The notes below the pieces were generated by a model. It was given only the letters and a program-made list of their open reading frames with translations, had not been told where the DNA came from and did not search any database. Of a stretch of 42,031 bases of DNA, positions 16,966 through 24,558 are shown piece after piece. Source of the DNA: Methylobacterium symbioticum (GTDB taxonomy: Bacteria; Pseudomonadota; Alphaproteobacteria; Rhizobiales; Beijerinckiaceae); the NCBI RefSeq assembly GCF_902141845.1, contig NZ_CABFPH010000047.1:1-42031 (forward strand). The letters run 5' to 3'. Each line of letters begins with the position of its first letter. Positions within the stretch are counted from its first letter, which is position 1. A program made the position numbers and the translations under genes.

Positions 16966-18168
16966 TCAGGGCGTGGGTTCAAGGGTGGGCATCTCGGCGG
17001 CCGCGTCCGCGAAGCGGGCGGCGCAGGCCCGGCGGAAGGCCTCCGCGGCCGGGCCGAGCCGTCCCTCGGCCCGGCGGGCGAGGACGAGGCGGCTCGGCGC
17101 GACGGCGCGGTCGAGGGGGCGGCTCACCAGCGGGCGCCCGTCATAGGAGAGGCCGGAGGCCGGCCGCGTCGCGAGCAGCGCGTAGCCGAAGCCGTGGGCG
17201 ACGAGGCCGCGGGCCATCTCGAAGGAGAGGGTCCGCACCCGCACCGTGGGGGCGAGCCCCGCCGCCTCGAACAGCGACAGGAAGTAGCGTCCGCTCGGCG
17301 GCGCATCGAGCAGGATCATCGGCTCGGCCGCGAGATCCTCGAGCGCGAGCGCGTCGCGCGCGGCGAGCGGGTGGCCCTCGGCCAGCAGCACGTAGGGCTG
17401 CAAGGCGGCGAGCGGATCGGTGGCGAGCCCCTCGCCGAGGTCGAGATCGTAGACCAGGGCGAGGTCGACCTCGCCGGCCTTCAGCCCCTCCACCACCCGG
17501 CGCTGGTCGCCCTCGAGGAGCTTCAGGTCGAGCGCGTGGCCGTCCTCGGACAGGCGCCCGAGCAGGCCGGGCAGGAGATGCGGGCCGAAGGTGTGGAAGG
17601 CGCCGACCCGCAGGGCCTCGGTGGCGGGGGGCGCCTCGGCGGCGCGGTCGGCGTGGCGGGTCGGGGTGCCGTAGGCGCGGTTGGCGTAGATCAGCGGCGA
17701 GCCGGGCTCGGCCCGGTAGAGGTCGGCCACCGCGCCGAAGAAGACGTAATGCGTGCCGATCTCGACCTGGCTCACCAGGCGGCAGTCGAAGGCCACCAGC
17801 GGATCGACCACCCGCGGCGCGCCGGTGATCTGGGTGGTCCAGCGCGCGCAGGAGAACTTGTCGCCGTCGGGCGTCCGGTAGCGTCCGGCGAAGCAGTCCG
17901 AGATGTAGGATTGATCGTCGCGCAGCACGTTCACGCAGAACACGCCGTTCTCGCGGATCGCCTCCGCCGCCCGGCTCTGGCGGTGCACGCAGACGAGGAG
18001 GGTCGGCCGCTCGGTATCGGCCGAGACCGAGGCCATGGCCGAGACGGTGACCCCGAAGCGGCCGGCCGCCCCGTCCGTGGTGACGACGTTCACCGTACAG
18101 GCGGCGGCGGCCATGCCGCCGAGGAAGCGGGCGCGCAGATCCGGATCGGGCGGCGTCGGCTGGAGCAT
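16966..18168 (-). CDS. Flavin reductase fused to a LysR-type ligand-binding domain
   Basis: 400 aa in two domains. Residues 1-172 are an HpaC/RutF-type flavin reductase: FGVTVSAMASVSADTERP, then LLVCVHRQS, and the GDH-type motif appears as GTH (138-140). Such enzymes use NAD(P)H to make free reduced flavin for a partner oxygenase. After a short Pro/Ala linker, residues about 186-385 are a periplasmic-binding-like LysR effector domain with no helix-turn-helix anywhere. This half aligns with the LysR protein at 32228-33178 at a constant offset of 90 residues (EGDQ at 219 versus 129, EPMILLD at 282 versus 192). I read it as an effector-gated reductase. It heads an operon with Rid and DUF1028 proteins. 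Frame is continuous, so this is not an assembly join. Confidence 0.88.
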   Translation of the reverse strand: MLQPTPPDPDLRARFLGGMAAAACTVNVVTTDGAAGRFGVTVSAMASVSADTERPTLLVCVHRQSRAAEAIRENGVFCVNVLRDDQSYISDCFAGRYRTPDGDKFSCARWTTQITGAPRVVDPLVAFDCRLVSQVEIGTHYVFFGAVADLYRAEPGSPLIYANRAYGTPTRHADRAAEAPPATEALRVGAFHTFGPHLLPGLLGRLSEDGHALDLKLLEGDQRRVVEGLKAGEVDLALVYDLDLGEGLATDPLAALQPYVLLAEGHPLAARDALALEDLAAEPMILLDAPPSGRYFLSLFEAAGLAPTVRVRTLSFEMARGLVAHGFGYALLATRPASGLSYDGRPLVSRPLDRAVAPSRLVLARRAEGRLGPAAEAFRRACAARFADAAAEMPTLEPTP

Positions 18169-18326
18169 GCGGTCCTCCTGGGGATTCGTCCCCGGGTTGG
18201 CGCGGTGAGCGCAACCCTAGCGCAGGCGGCGCGGGGACCAAGAAGGCATTTCCGCGGCTCTGGTTCGGAAGATGCGAAGCGGGCCCCCCCTCCCGCACGC
18301 GGCGGATGGGAGGGCCCGGACGCGGG

Positions 18327-18437
18327 GCTCATCCGACATCCGGCTGATCCCGTCGGGATCGCGGATGTCGCTGTCGCTCACGCGCCGCGCGGGCTTGCCG
18401 ATCCGGGTTCCGCTTGGATCGACCGGACACCGGATCA
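18327..18437 (-). repeat. Dispersed element, family B copy 2
   Basis: Minus-strand start TGATCCGGTGTCCGGTCGAT, core GGCAAGCCCGCGCGGCGCGT, end GATCCCGACGGGATCAGCCG. Its first TGA is the stop codon of the SnoaL-like gene. It lies between two co-directional genes in a 266-base gap and could act as a terminator before the flavin reductase operon promoter. Confidence 0.75.
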
Positions 18438-18869
18438 GTTCCAGGTGTGCAGCACGGAGCGCCACGCGCCGTCGCGGCGCTCCAGCACGTTGACCCAGTT
18501 GCCCTCGAAGGTCTTGCGCGCACCCCCCTCCCCGGGGCCGGACATCGCCCAGCGGCCGGTGGCGATGAGCAGGTCGCCCTTCGGCTGGGCCGACTTCACC
18601 GTGACCTTGTGGTCGTCCCAGCCCTTGGCCTTGAGGCCGGAGAAGAAGGTCGCGATGCCCGTGCCGCTCTGCGGCTGCCCCTTGGTCACGACGATCGCGT
18701 CGGCGGCGTAGAGCTTGGACAGGCGGTCCATGTCGCCGGCATTGTAGACTTCGTCCCATGCATTCGCCGCGGCCTGGGCCTCGTTCAGGGGCTGGTCCGC
18801 GGCGGCGGCGTCCGGCCGCAGGACTGCGGCAGCCAGGAACAGGAGAGCGGCGGCTCCGGCGCGTGTCAT
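18435..18869 (-). CDS. Exported SnoaL-like / DUF4440 protein
   Basis: 144 aa. The ATG at 18869 has GGAGG five bases upstream. Residues 1-24 are a Sec signal peptide (TRAGAAALLFLAAAVLRPDA, then AAA). The mature protein has the cystatin-like NTF2 fold pattern: AANAWDEVYNAGDMDRLSKL, then YAADAIVVTKGQ, and a C-terminal RRDGAWRSVLHTWN. SnoaL/SgcJ-like proteins bind small hydrophobic ligands or act as isomerases; no specific role can be assigned to a periplasmic one. It is divergent from the TVP38 gene across 232 bases. Confidence 0.8.
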   Translation of the reverse strand: MTRAGAAALLFLAAAVLRPDAAAADQPLNEAQAAANAWDEVYNAGDMDRLSKLYAADAIVVTKGQPQSGTGIATFFSGLKAKGWDDHKVTVKSAQPKGDLLIATGRWAMSGPGEGGARKTFEGNWVNVLERRDGAWRSVLHTWN

Positions 18870-19101
18870 TGTTTCCTCCGGTCTGATGTGGTTCGCGGTC
18901 TCCTCCGCGAACATTGATTCTAGCGCATCCTTGATCGTGCGAAATCCTGCGGGCGTTGCGCGCGGATACAGGTCCGGTCCGATCGAAAGCATCGGGCGCA
19001 TCCGGTCCGAGGCCGGGGCCGGGTCGCGCCGGGCGGGGCCCGAGGAAACTTGCGGCCGTCTCGCGGCTTTGTGAGCAGGGATCGAGCGGGAAAGGATCGG
19101 T

Positions 19102-19818
19102 GTGGGCAACGGGATCTGGCGCGCGGGCGCCTTGCGCGACGGGCTGGTGGTGGCCGCGGCCGCCGCCGCGACGGTGGCGATCTGGTCTCTCCTGCCGGTC
19201 GATGCGTGGCTGCGCGGCTTCGGGGCCTGGGCCACGGGGCTCGGCGTCTACGGGCCGCTCGCCTTCGGGGCGATCTTCCTCGTCGCCACCCTCCTCGTCA
19301 TCCCCTGCACGCCGCTCACCATCGCGGGCGCCGTCGCCTTCGGCTGGTGGTCGATGCCGATCGTCCTGGCCGCGGCGACGCTCGGCTCGCTGATGGCCTT
19401 CCTGGCGGCCCGCTCCCTGCTCCAGGACCGGGTGCGCCGGATCATCGACCGGCGGCCCGGCTGGAAGGCCACTGCGGACGCGGTCGGCGACGGCGACTGG
19501 CGTCTGCTCCTGCTGATGCGCCTGAGCCCCTTCGTGCCCTTCAACGCCCAGAACTACGCCCTCGGCCTCACCGATGTCGGCCTCGGCGCCTTCCTGCTCT
19601 CGACGGTGCTCGGCATGCTGCCGGGCACGGTGCTCTGCGTCTATCTCGGGGTGATCGGCCGCGCGGCCGGGCAGGAGGGCCCGGTGCACTGGCTCTCCCT
19701 CGGCCTCGGCCTCGCCGCCACCTTCGGCCTCGTCGTCCTCACCCGGCGCCGGGTGCGGGCCAAGCTCAGGGCGCGGGGGGAATCCCGCACCCCAACGGAA
19801 ATCTGCGCCGGGACATGA
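19102..19818 (+). CDS. TVP38/TMEM64 (VTT/DedA-like) membrane protein
   Basis: 238-aa inner-membrane protein with about six hydrophobic segments. The VTT (SNARE-associated) domain covers about residues 60-190, with the family-typical IPCTPLTIAGAVAFG loop near residue 70 and LMRLSPFVPFNAQNYALGL near residue 138. DedA/VTT proteins are lipid scramblases or transporters. Start is a GTG with AAGGAT upstream. Its stop overlaps the start of the phospholipase D gene (ATGA), so both act together, probably in membrane lipid handling. Confidence 0.88.
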   Translation: MGNGIWRAGALRDGLVVAAAAAATVAIWSLLPVDAWLRGFGAWATGLGVYGPLAFGAIFLVATLLVIPCTPLTIAGAVAFGWWSMPIVLAAATLGSLMAFLAARSLLQDRVRRIIDRRPGWKATADAVGDGDWRLLLLMRLSPFVPFNAQNYALGLTDVGLGAFLLSTVLGMLPGTVLCVYLGVIGRAAGQEGPVHWLSLGLGLAATFGLVVLTRRRVRAKLRARGESRTPTEICAGT

Positions 19819-21317
19819 CCATCGCCGTGAACCCAAGGGATGCCCGCGCCCTGGCCTTCCCTGCCGGCCCCGACCCGGTCTGGCGCCGGGAGCGGGCGGA
19901 GCGCGTCGCCCTGCTGCATGACGGAGCAGCCTACTTCGCCGCCGCCCGCGCCGCACTCGTCGCGGCGCGCCGCTCGATCCTGCTGATCGGCTGGAGCTTC
20001 GATCCGCGCACGCGGCTCTGCCCGGGCGGTGCGGAGAGCGGCGCGGCGGGCGACGAGAGCCTCGGCGACCTGCTCCGGCGCCTCAAGGCCGAGCGGCCCG
20101 ACCTCGCGATCCGCCTCCTGGTCTGGACCATGCCCTGGCCGCTCTCGGCGCAGTCCGACATGACGCCCGAGCGGATCCGCGCGGCGCTCGGACCCGGCAT
20201 CGACTACCGGGTCGACGCCACCCTGCCCTACGGCGCCTGCCAGCATCAGAAGATCCTGGTGGTGGACGACCGGGTCGCCTTCAGCGGCGGCAGCGACTTC
20301 GAGGCGAACCGCTGGGACACCCCCGCCCACCGCGACCGCGAGACCCGCCGCCGCCTGCCCTCGGGCGAGCCCTACCCGCCCCGCCACGACGTGATGATGC
20401 TGGTCGACGGCCCGGCGGCGCGCGCGCTCGGCGACCTCGCGCGGGAGCGCTGGCAGGCCGCGACCGGCGAGACCCTGGCGCCCGTGGCGACGGACGGTCC
20501 CGGCGGCCGCGATCCCTGGCCCGGCGCGCTCGCCCCCGATTTCGCGCCGGCCACCGTCGCGATCGCCCGCACCGTGCCGGCCGCGGCGGGCCGGCCGGCC
20601 GTGCGCGAATGCGAGGCGCTCTATCTCGCGCAGATCCGCGCCGCCCGCCGCACGATCTACCTGGAGAACCAGTACTTCACCGCGCCGCTGATCGCCCGGG
20701 CGCTCGCCGCGCGGCTCGCCGAGCCGGACGGGCCCGAGATCGTCGTGGTGGTGGCCGAGTGCAGCCCCAACGGCTTCGACCGCCTCACCATGGACAGCGC
20801 CCGCCGCGGCCTGATCCGCTGGCTCAAACGCCAGGACCGCCACGGCCGCTTCCGCATCCGCGCGCCGCATACCGAGCGCGGCCTGCCGATCCTCGTCCAT
20901 TCCAAGGTCGCGATCTTCGACGACCGTGTGCTGCGGGTCGGCTCCAGCAACCTGAACAACCGCTCCTTCGGCTACGACAGCGAGTGCGACCTCGTGGTGG
21001 AGGCAGGCCCGCAGGATGCGGACACCCGCGCCGCCATCGCCGGCTTGCGCGACCGGCTCATCGCCCACCACGCCGCCTGCCCGGCCGGCGCCTTCGCGGC
21101 GGCGGCGGCCGAGCGCGGCCTGTGCGCGGCGCTCGACGATCCGGGCCTCGCCCCGCCGCGCCGGCTCTGCACCGTGGTGCCCTCGCACCGCTCGGCGCTG
21201 GCCCGCCTGATCGAGGCCTGGCACATCGGCGACCCGGTCGGGATGGGCGACGCCTGGCGTCCCTGGCGCCGCCCCCGCCTGCTGCGCCGGGCCGCACGGC
21301 ACCTCCTCCTGGGCTGA
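19815..21317 (+). CDS. Phospholipase D-like protein with two HKD motifs
   Basis: 500-aa PLD-superfamily enzyme. Both catalytic HxKxxxxD motifs are intact: His144-Lys146-Asp151 (HQKILVVDD) and His362-Lys364-Asp369 (HSKVAIFDD, followed by VGSSNLNNRSFGYDSE). There is no signal peptide. PLD enzymes cleave or exchange phosphodiester head groups of phospholipids; cardiolipin synthases are a related branch. It is translationally coupled to the TVP38 gene and convergent with an endonuclease/exonuclease/phosphatase gene, a set that suggests phospholipid remodelling. Substrate is not determined. Confidence 0.9.
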   Translation: MTIAVNPRDARALAFPAGPDPVWRRERAERVALLHDGAAYFAAARAALVAARRSILLIGWSFDPRTRLCPGGAESGAAGDESLGDLLRRLKAERPDLAIRLLVWTMPWPLSAQSDMTPERIRAALGPGIDYRVDATLPYGACQHQKILVVDDRVAFSGGSDFEANRWDTPAHRDRETRRRLPSGEPYPPRHDVMMLVDGPAARALGDLARERWQAATGETLAPVATDGPGGRDPWPGALAPDFAPATVAIARTVPAAAGRPAVRECEALYLAQIRAARRTIYLENQYFTAPLIARALAARLAEPDGPEIVVVVAECSPNGFDRLTMDSARRGLIRWLKRQDRHGRFRIRAPHTERGLPILVHSKVAIFDDRVLRVGSSNLNNRSFGYDSECDLVVEAGPQDADTRAAIAGLRDRLIAHHAACPAGAFAAAAAERGLCAALDDPGLAPPRRLCTVVPSHRSALARLIEAWHIGDPVGMGDAWRPWRRPRLLRRAARHLLLG

Positions 21318-21434
21318 ATCCGGGGATCCCAAAGGGCCTCAGGCCCTTTGGCGGGGCTGTCGGGGCAGGGCCCTGACATTCCCAGGGCTCCGCCCTGGAC
21401 CCGCGAAGGGGATGATCCCCTTCGAACCCCGGGA
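21318..21434. repeat. Palindromic intergenic element, family A copy 2
   Basis: Same design as the copy at 6482-6600: GGGATCCCAAAGGGCCTCAG at the left, a central CAGGGCCCTG/CCAGGGCTCCG region, and a right arm ending CCCCGGGATCA. It fills the space between the convergent PLD and EEP genes exactly, starting right after one stop and ending at the other. Likely a shared bidirectional terminator. Confidence 0.8.
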
Positions 21435-22217
21435 TCAGCTCAGGGCGAGGGCGGGCTCGCGTGCCGTCTGCTCCGCCGCGGTCCCGGCGCCGATCTCGAT
21501 CTCGGCCAGGAGCGGCAGGTGGTCGGAGGCGATCCCCGTGAGGCCGCCGCGGATCACCGCGAGCCGGCCGACGCCGACGCCCGCGCCGACGAAGACATGG
21601 TCGAGGCGCAGGACCGGCCAGCGGGTCGGGAAGGTGGCGCGGCCCGCCGTCTCGGCGGCGAGGTGGTGCGCGTCGGTGAGCCGGGCGGCGAGCCGCCGGT
21701 AGGCCCGCGACCAGGGTGTGGCGTTGAGGTCGCCGAGCAGGATCAGGGGCGCCCGGCAGGCCGGATGGCCGAGCCAGTCCGGCCCGAGCAGCGCCTCGGC
21801 CTGGACGATCCGCTCGCGGCCGGAGAGGCCGAGATGGGTGTTGATCACCTGGAGCCGCTGCACCCCTGCCTCGACCTCGACCCAGAGCGCGCCGCGCGCC
21901 TCGAGATGGGGCCGGCGCGGATGGCCCGGCAGCGGCCCGGCCTTCACGAGCCGCGAGGGCAGGCGCGTGAGGATCGCGTCGCCGTAGAGTTCGCCCGCCA
22001 TCTCCAGCGCCGGGTGGAAATGGTGGCGCATGCCCAGGATCCGGGCGATCTCGGCGGCCTGGTCGAGGCCGCCGGTGCGCACCCGTCCGCAATCGACCTC
22101 CTGCAGGGCGACGATGTCCGGCGCGCAGGCCGCCACCACGGCGGCGATGCGCTCGGGCGCGATGCGGCCGTCGAGGCCGCGGGCATGGCGGATGTTGTAG
22201 GTGAGGCAGCGGATCAC
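21435..22217 (-). CDS. Endonuclease/exonuclease/phosphatase (EEP) family hydrolase
   Basis: 260-aa metal-dependent phosphoesterase of the DNase I-like fold. All core residues are visible: Asn8 (TYNIRH), Glu40 (ALQEVD), His128 (NTHLG), Asp163 and Asn165 (LGDLNATPWS), Asp206-His207 and the terminal SDH at 231-233. No signal peptide. Members act on nucleic acids, sphingomyelin or inositol phosphates. Proximity to the PLD and VTT genes favours a lipid phosphodiester (inference). A possible structured leader or small RNA with a terminator lies 130-300 bases upstream on the same strand. Confidence 0.87.
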   Translation of the reverse strand: MIRCLTYNIRHARGLDGRIAPERIAAVVAACAPDIVALQEVDCGRVRTGGLDQAAEIARILGMRHHFHPALEMAGELYGDAILTRLPSRLVKAGPLPGHPRRPHLEARGALWVEVEAGVQRLQVINTHLGLSGRERIVQAEALLGPDWLGHPACRAPLILLGDLNATPWSRAYRRLAARLTDAHHLAAETAGRATFPTRWPVLRLDHVFVGAGVGVGRLAVIRGGLTGIASDHLPLLAEIEIGAGTAAEQTAREPALALS

Positions 22218-22349
22218 GGGCGAGGGGCTTTGCGGCTCCGGCAGGGTCCGCCGGAAGATAGGGCGCGGCGACAGGAAGCGATCCGCGCCACCGCCCGGTT
22301 CGGCCGGCCGGATGCGGGATCAACCAGAACGGGACGTGCCGATCACCAG

Positions 22350-22515
22350 CAAAAAGCCCGTCCGGCACGGGCCGGACGGGCAGTATCTCGCGTCTTGGGA
22401 GCCCCTTGATACCCGGTGGCCCGGCGCCCGCGCATCCCCCGGATGAGGTACGCGGGGCCATCGCTGCCGGATCGGGCCCGCGCCCGGGCGCGGCGGCAGC
22501 TATGACAGGTTGTAT
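22350..22515 (-). ncRNA. Candidate structured small RNA or attenuating leader
   Basis: A non-coding stretch that, read on the minus strand, folds into successive hairpins. One is GCTGCCG/CGGCAGC enclosing GCGCCC/GGGCGC (22463-22500). The next is CCCGCG..CATCC/GGATG..CGCGGG (22427-22456). Then come a GTATC/GATAC stem (22383-22412) and a canonical terminator (22351-22381). Total length about 165 nt, inside the 447-base gap upstream of the EEP gene. No T-loop or anticodon arm of a tRNA, and no SRP-RNA signature. The size would suit 6S RNA, but identity is not established. Confidence 0.5.
22351..22381 (-). terminator. Intrinsic terminator, minus strand
   Basis: A perfect 11-bp stem (GCCCGTCCGGC with its complement) and a 4-base loop, followed on the minus strand by five T. 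This is the only textbook rho-independent terminator seen in the window. It ends transcription coming from the right, either a small RNA or the 71-aa gene at 22665-22880, before the EEP gene. Confidence 0.85.
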
Positions 22516-22556
22516 CGGGCAAGGGCGCTCGGGGCGCGGCGGCTCCCGGAAGGGCG

Positions 22557-22667
22557 TGTCAGGCCAGATCCGGGCGATCCCTTCGGGATGGCGGAGGTCG
22601 ACGTCGCGCAGGCGCCGTGCGGGCTTGCCGAGACGGTCGCCGCTTCGAGCATGCGGAGCCCGGATCA
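22557..22667 (-). repeat. Dispersed element, family B copy 3
   Basis: Minus-strand start TGATCCGGGCTCCGCATGCT, core GGCAAGCCCGCACGGCGCCT, end CCCGAAGGGATCGCCCGGAT. The initial TGA is the stop codon of the small gene at 22665-22880, as in the other two copies. Confidence 0.75.
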
Positions 22668-22880
22668 GATCCCCTCGTAGAGCGAGACCTCGTCCATGGC
22701 CGCTTCCGCGTCGGGGGCCGTGACCGCCGCGGCGCCGAGGAGGACCAGCAGGGCGGCCAGCACCGCCAGGACGGAGAGCAGGGCGGTGAGGGCCGCGGCA
22801 TGGCGGCGTCCGGCATGGATCAGGGCGCAGCCGAGGGCGAAGGCGCAGATCTGGGCCGCCGGTGCGGACAGGGGGCTCAC
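22665..22880 (-). CDS. Small predicted membrane protein (71 aa)
   Basis: Start is a GTG with GGAGG about seven bases upstream, which supports translation. Two hydrophobic segments are visible: about residues 8-22 (AQICAFALGCALIHAG) and about 30-50 (LTALLSVLAVLAALLVLLG), then a short acidic tail (MDEVSLYEGI). The stop codon falls inside a family B repeat, which may have replaced the original 3' end. I do not recognise the family. Confidence 0.6.
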   Translation of the reverse strand: MSPLSAPAAQICAFALGCALIHAGRRHAAALTALLSVLAVLAALLVLLGAAAVTAPDAEAAMDEVSLYEGI

Positions 22881-23127
22881 GGCTGGACCTCCATGGCCAG
22901 GTCTCCGGTGCACGCGCTTGCGCCCGCGGCGGGCAGGGGGAACAGGGATGCGCCGCACCGGCGCTGTCGAGGGCCGCGCGCGGATCGCCCGGCCTCTCCG
23001 GGATAACGCCTCCCCCGTCCCGGCAACATCCGGATGTCTCGATCGTGATCGCGTCGGGATCCGCCTCGGTGACGGCGTCCCGCGCGCCTGGTCTCCCCTG
23101 TCCGGGAACGTCTCCCGGAGGCCCGTC

Positions 23128-23373
23128 CTACCGGAAGACCGGAAGCCCGAGGCCGATCATCAGCAGGCCGCTGGCCAGCAGCAGCCCGGCGACGCCCTCG
23201 TAGCGCTGTCGCGCCCGCTCGCGCCGCTGCGCGTGGAGCGCCATGGCGACCCCGGAGGCGATCCCCGCCACGCTGAGGAACGGCAAGCTCGATACGACGG
23301 CCACGATCCCGAATCCTTCCGGTGCCCACGCCGCTCCGGCGCGGGCCCTGTCCCGGATGGTATTCAATACCAT
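23128..23373 (-). CDS. Small predicted membrane protein (81 aa)
   Basis: I start at the ATG at 23373 because GGAGG lies six bases upstream; an in-frame ATG 21 bases earlier lacks a site. Two hydrophobic helices are visible, FGIVAVVSSLPFLSVAGIAS and a C-terminal AGLLLASGLLMIGLGLPVF, separated by a basic loop (QRRERARQR). Topology would place the loop in the cytoplasm. Function unknown. The 247 bases between this gene and the next small membrane gene show only a short ACATCCGGATGT palindrome. Confidence 0.6.
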   Translation of the reverse strand: MVLNTIRDRARAGAAWAPEGFGIVAVVSSLPFLSVAGIASGVAMALHAQRRERARQRYEGVAGLLLASGLLMIGLGLPVFR

Positions 23374-23456
23374 GAATGCCTCCGCATGCCCCAACTGGGG
23401 TAGGCGACGGCGCGGGAGCGGGTCCGGCCGGCGGGACGACTACGCAGGGCCGCCGC

Positions 23457-24068
23457 TCAGCCCTGCGGCGGCGCCGTGCCCTGCATCGAGGGGCGCTGGC
23501 CGAATTCCGCGTACCAGGCGGCCGCGCCGGGCCGGCCCGCGCGCCAGCCGAGATCGGGGAAGCGGAAATCGAGATAGCCGAGGGCGCAGGCGGTGGCGAC
23601 CGTGCCGATGTCGAGCCGGTCCCGGACCCGGGGCAGGTCCGCCTCGATCCGGTCGAGGGCGCCCGCGATCTTGGCGAGCTGGCCGGCCTCCCAGGCCTCC
23701 CAGCGCAGGGCCTCCGGCCGCATCACGCGCTCGTAGCGGGTGAGCAGCGCCGCATCGAGCAGACCGTCGGCGAGCGCCTGCCGGGCGAGCGCGTCCCAGC
23801 GTGCCTCGCCCGCGGGGAACAGGCGCGGACCGGCCGAGCGCGCGTCGAGGTACTCGCAGATCACCCGGCTGTCGAACAGGGCGGCGCCCTCCGCGGTGAT
23901 CAGGGTCGGGATCTTGCCGAGCGGGTTGTGCGCGACCGTCTCGGGATTGCGCTCGGTCGGGAGCGCGGCCGCCGGCACCCGCTCGATGGCATCGGCCTGG
24001 CCGGTCTCGTGGGCGACCACCAGCACCTTGCGGACGTACGGGGAGGTCTGCGCGTAGAGGAGCTTCAT
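23457..24068 (-). CDS. Glutathione S-transferase family protein
   Basis: 203 aa with the GST N-terminal thioredoxin-like domain (MKLLYAQTSPYVRKVLVVAH), in which Ser9 is the likely glutathione-activating residue. The cis-Pro motif (GKIPTL near 51-56) and the DSRVICEYLD glutathione-binding stretch near residue 66 are present. An all-helical C-terminal domain follows with FPDLGWRAGRPG. Last gene of the ten-gene co-directional cluster, 13 bases after the GlcG-like gene, so it may deal with a reactive intermediate of that pathway. Typical length. Confidence 0.88.
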   Translation of the reverse strand: MKLLYAQTSPYVRKVLVVAHETGQADAIERVPAAALPTERNPETVAHNPLGKIPTLITAEGAALFDSRVICEYLDARSAGPRLFPAGEARWDALARQALADGLLDAALLTRYERVMRPEALRWEAWEAGQLAKIAGALDRIEADLPRVRDRLDIGTVATACALGYLDFRFPDLGWRAGRPGAAAWYAEFGQRPSMQGTAPPQG

Positions 24069-24081
24069 GTCGGGATCTCCG

Positions 24082-24507
24082 TCAGGCGTCGGGCAGGTCC
24101 GCGCCGATGGCTTCGAGGCCCGCCCGCGCGCAGGCGATGTCCTGCTTGCCGGTGCCCGAGCCGACGCCGATGCCGCCGACGCAGAGGCCGCCGAACAGGA
24201 TCGGCAACCCGCCCTCGAGGTTGGTGAGCCGGCCGCCCGCGGCGATGGCGAGCTTCAATTCCAGCTCGGGATCGAGGCGCGCGGTCGGCTGGCGGTGCGA
24301 GGCGGCGCTGATCGCCTTCGACAGCGCGGTCTCGCGCGAGAGCAGCCTGGCCCCGTCCATGCGCAGGAAGGCGAGGAGATTGCCGCCCTCGTCCACCACC
24401 GCGATGTTCTGGCCGATCCCGAGGGATCCGGCATGGGCGGCGGCGGCCGCGACGGCCTTCAGCGCCGCCTCATGGGTGAGGCGCAAGGCGGGACGGGTCG
24501 ATTCCAT
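24082..24507 (-). CDS. GlcG/HbpS family heme-binding-like protein
   Basis: 141-aa protein matching the GlcG/HbpS family (PF03928): LTHEAALKAVAAAAAHA, GQNIAVVDEGGNLLAFLRMD, SRETALSKAISA and GGLPILFGGLCVGGIGVGSG. Members are octamers, some binding heme or cobalamin-type ligands; their role in catabolic clusters is not clear. No signal peptide. It lies 51 bases after the ABC ATPase gene and 13 bases before the GST gene and is probably co-transcribed. Confidence 0.88.
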   Translation of the reverse strand: MESTRPALRLTHEAALKAVAAAAAHAGSLGIGQNIAVVDEGGNLLAFLRMDGARLLSRETALSKAISAASHRQPTARLDPELELKLAIAAGGRLTNLEGGLPILFGGLCVGGIGVGSGTGKQDIACARAGLEAIGADLPDA

Positions 24508-24558
24508 GATGTCCTACTCGGGTTCGATCGATCGGGATGGAGGCTGCCCGGACCCGCC

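Noticed and set aside
15844..18168. Complete Rut pyrimidine-degradation operon
   Set aside because: Only a RutF-like reductase domain and a Rid-family protein are present; RutA, RutB and RutD equivalents are missing and the reductase has a foreign domain.
16036..18711. 891-codon plus-strand frame opposite the DUF1028/Rid/flavin reductase operon
   Set aside because: Covers four independent, recognisable minus-strand genes; not a real protein.
22350..22515. tRNA, SRP RNA or confirmed 6S RNA
   Set aside because: No tRNA arms or SRP core sequence; length fits 6S RNA but no diagnostic match could be made, so only a candidate structured RNA is claimed.
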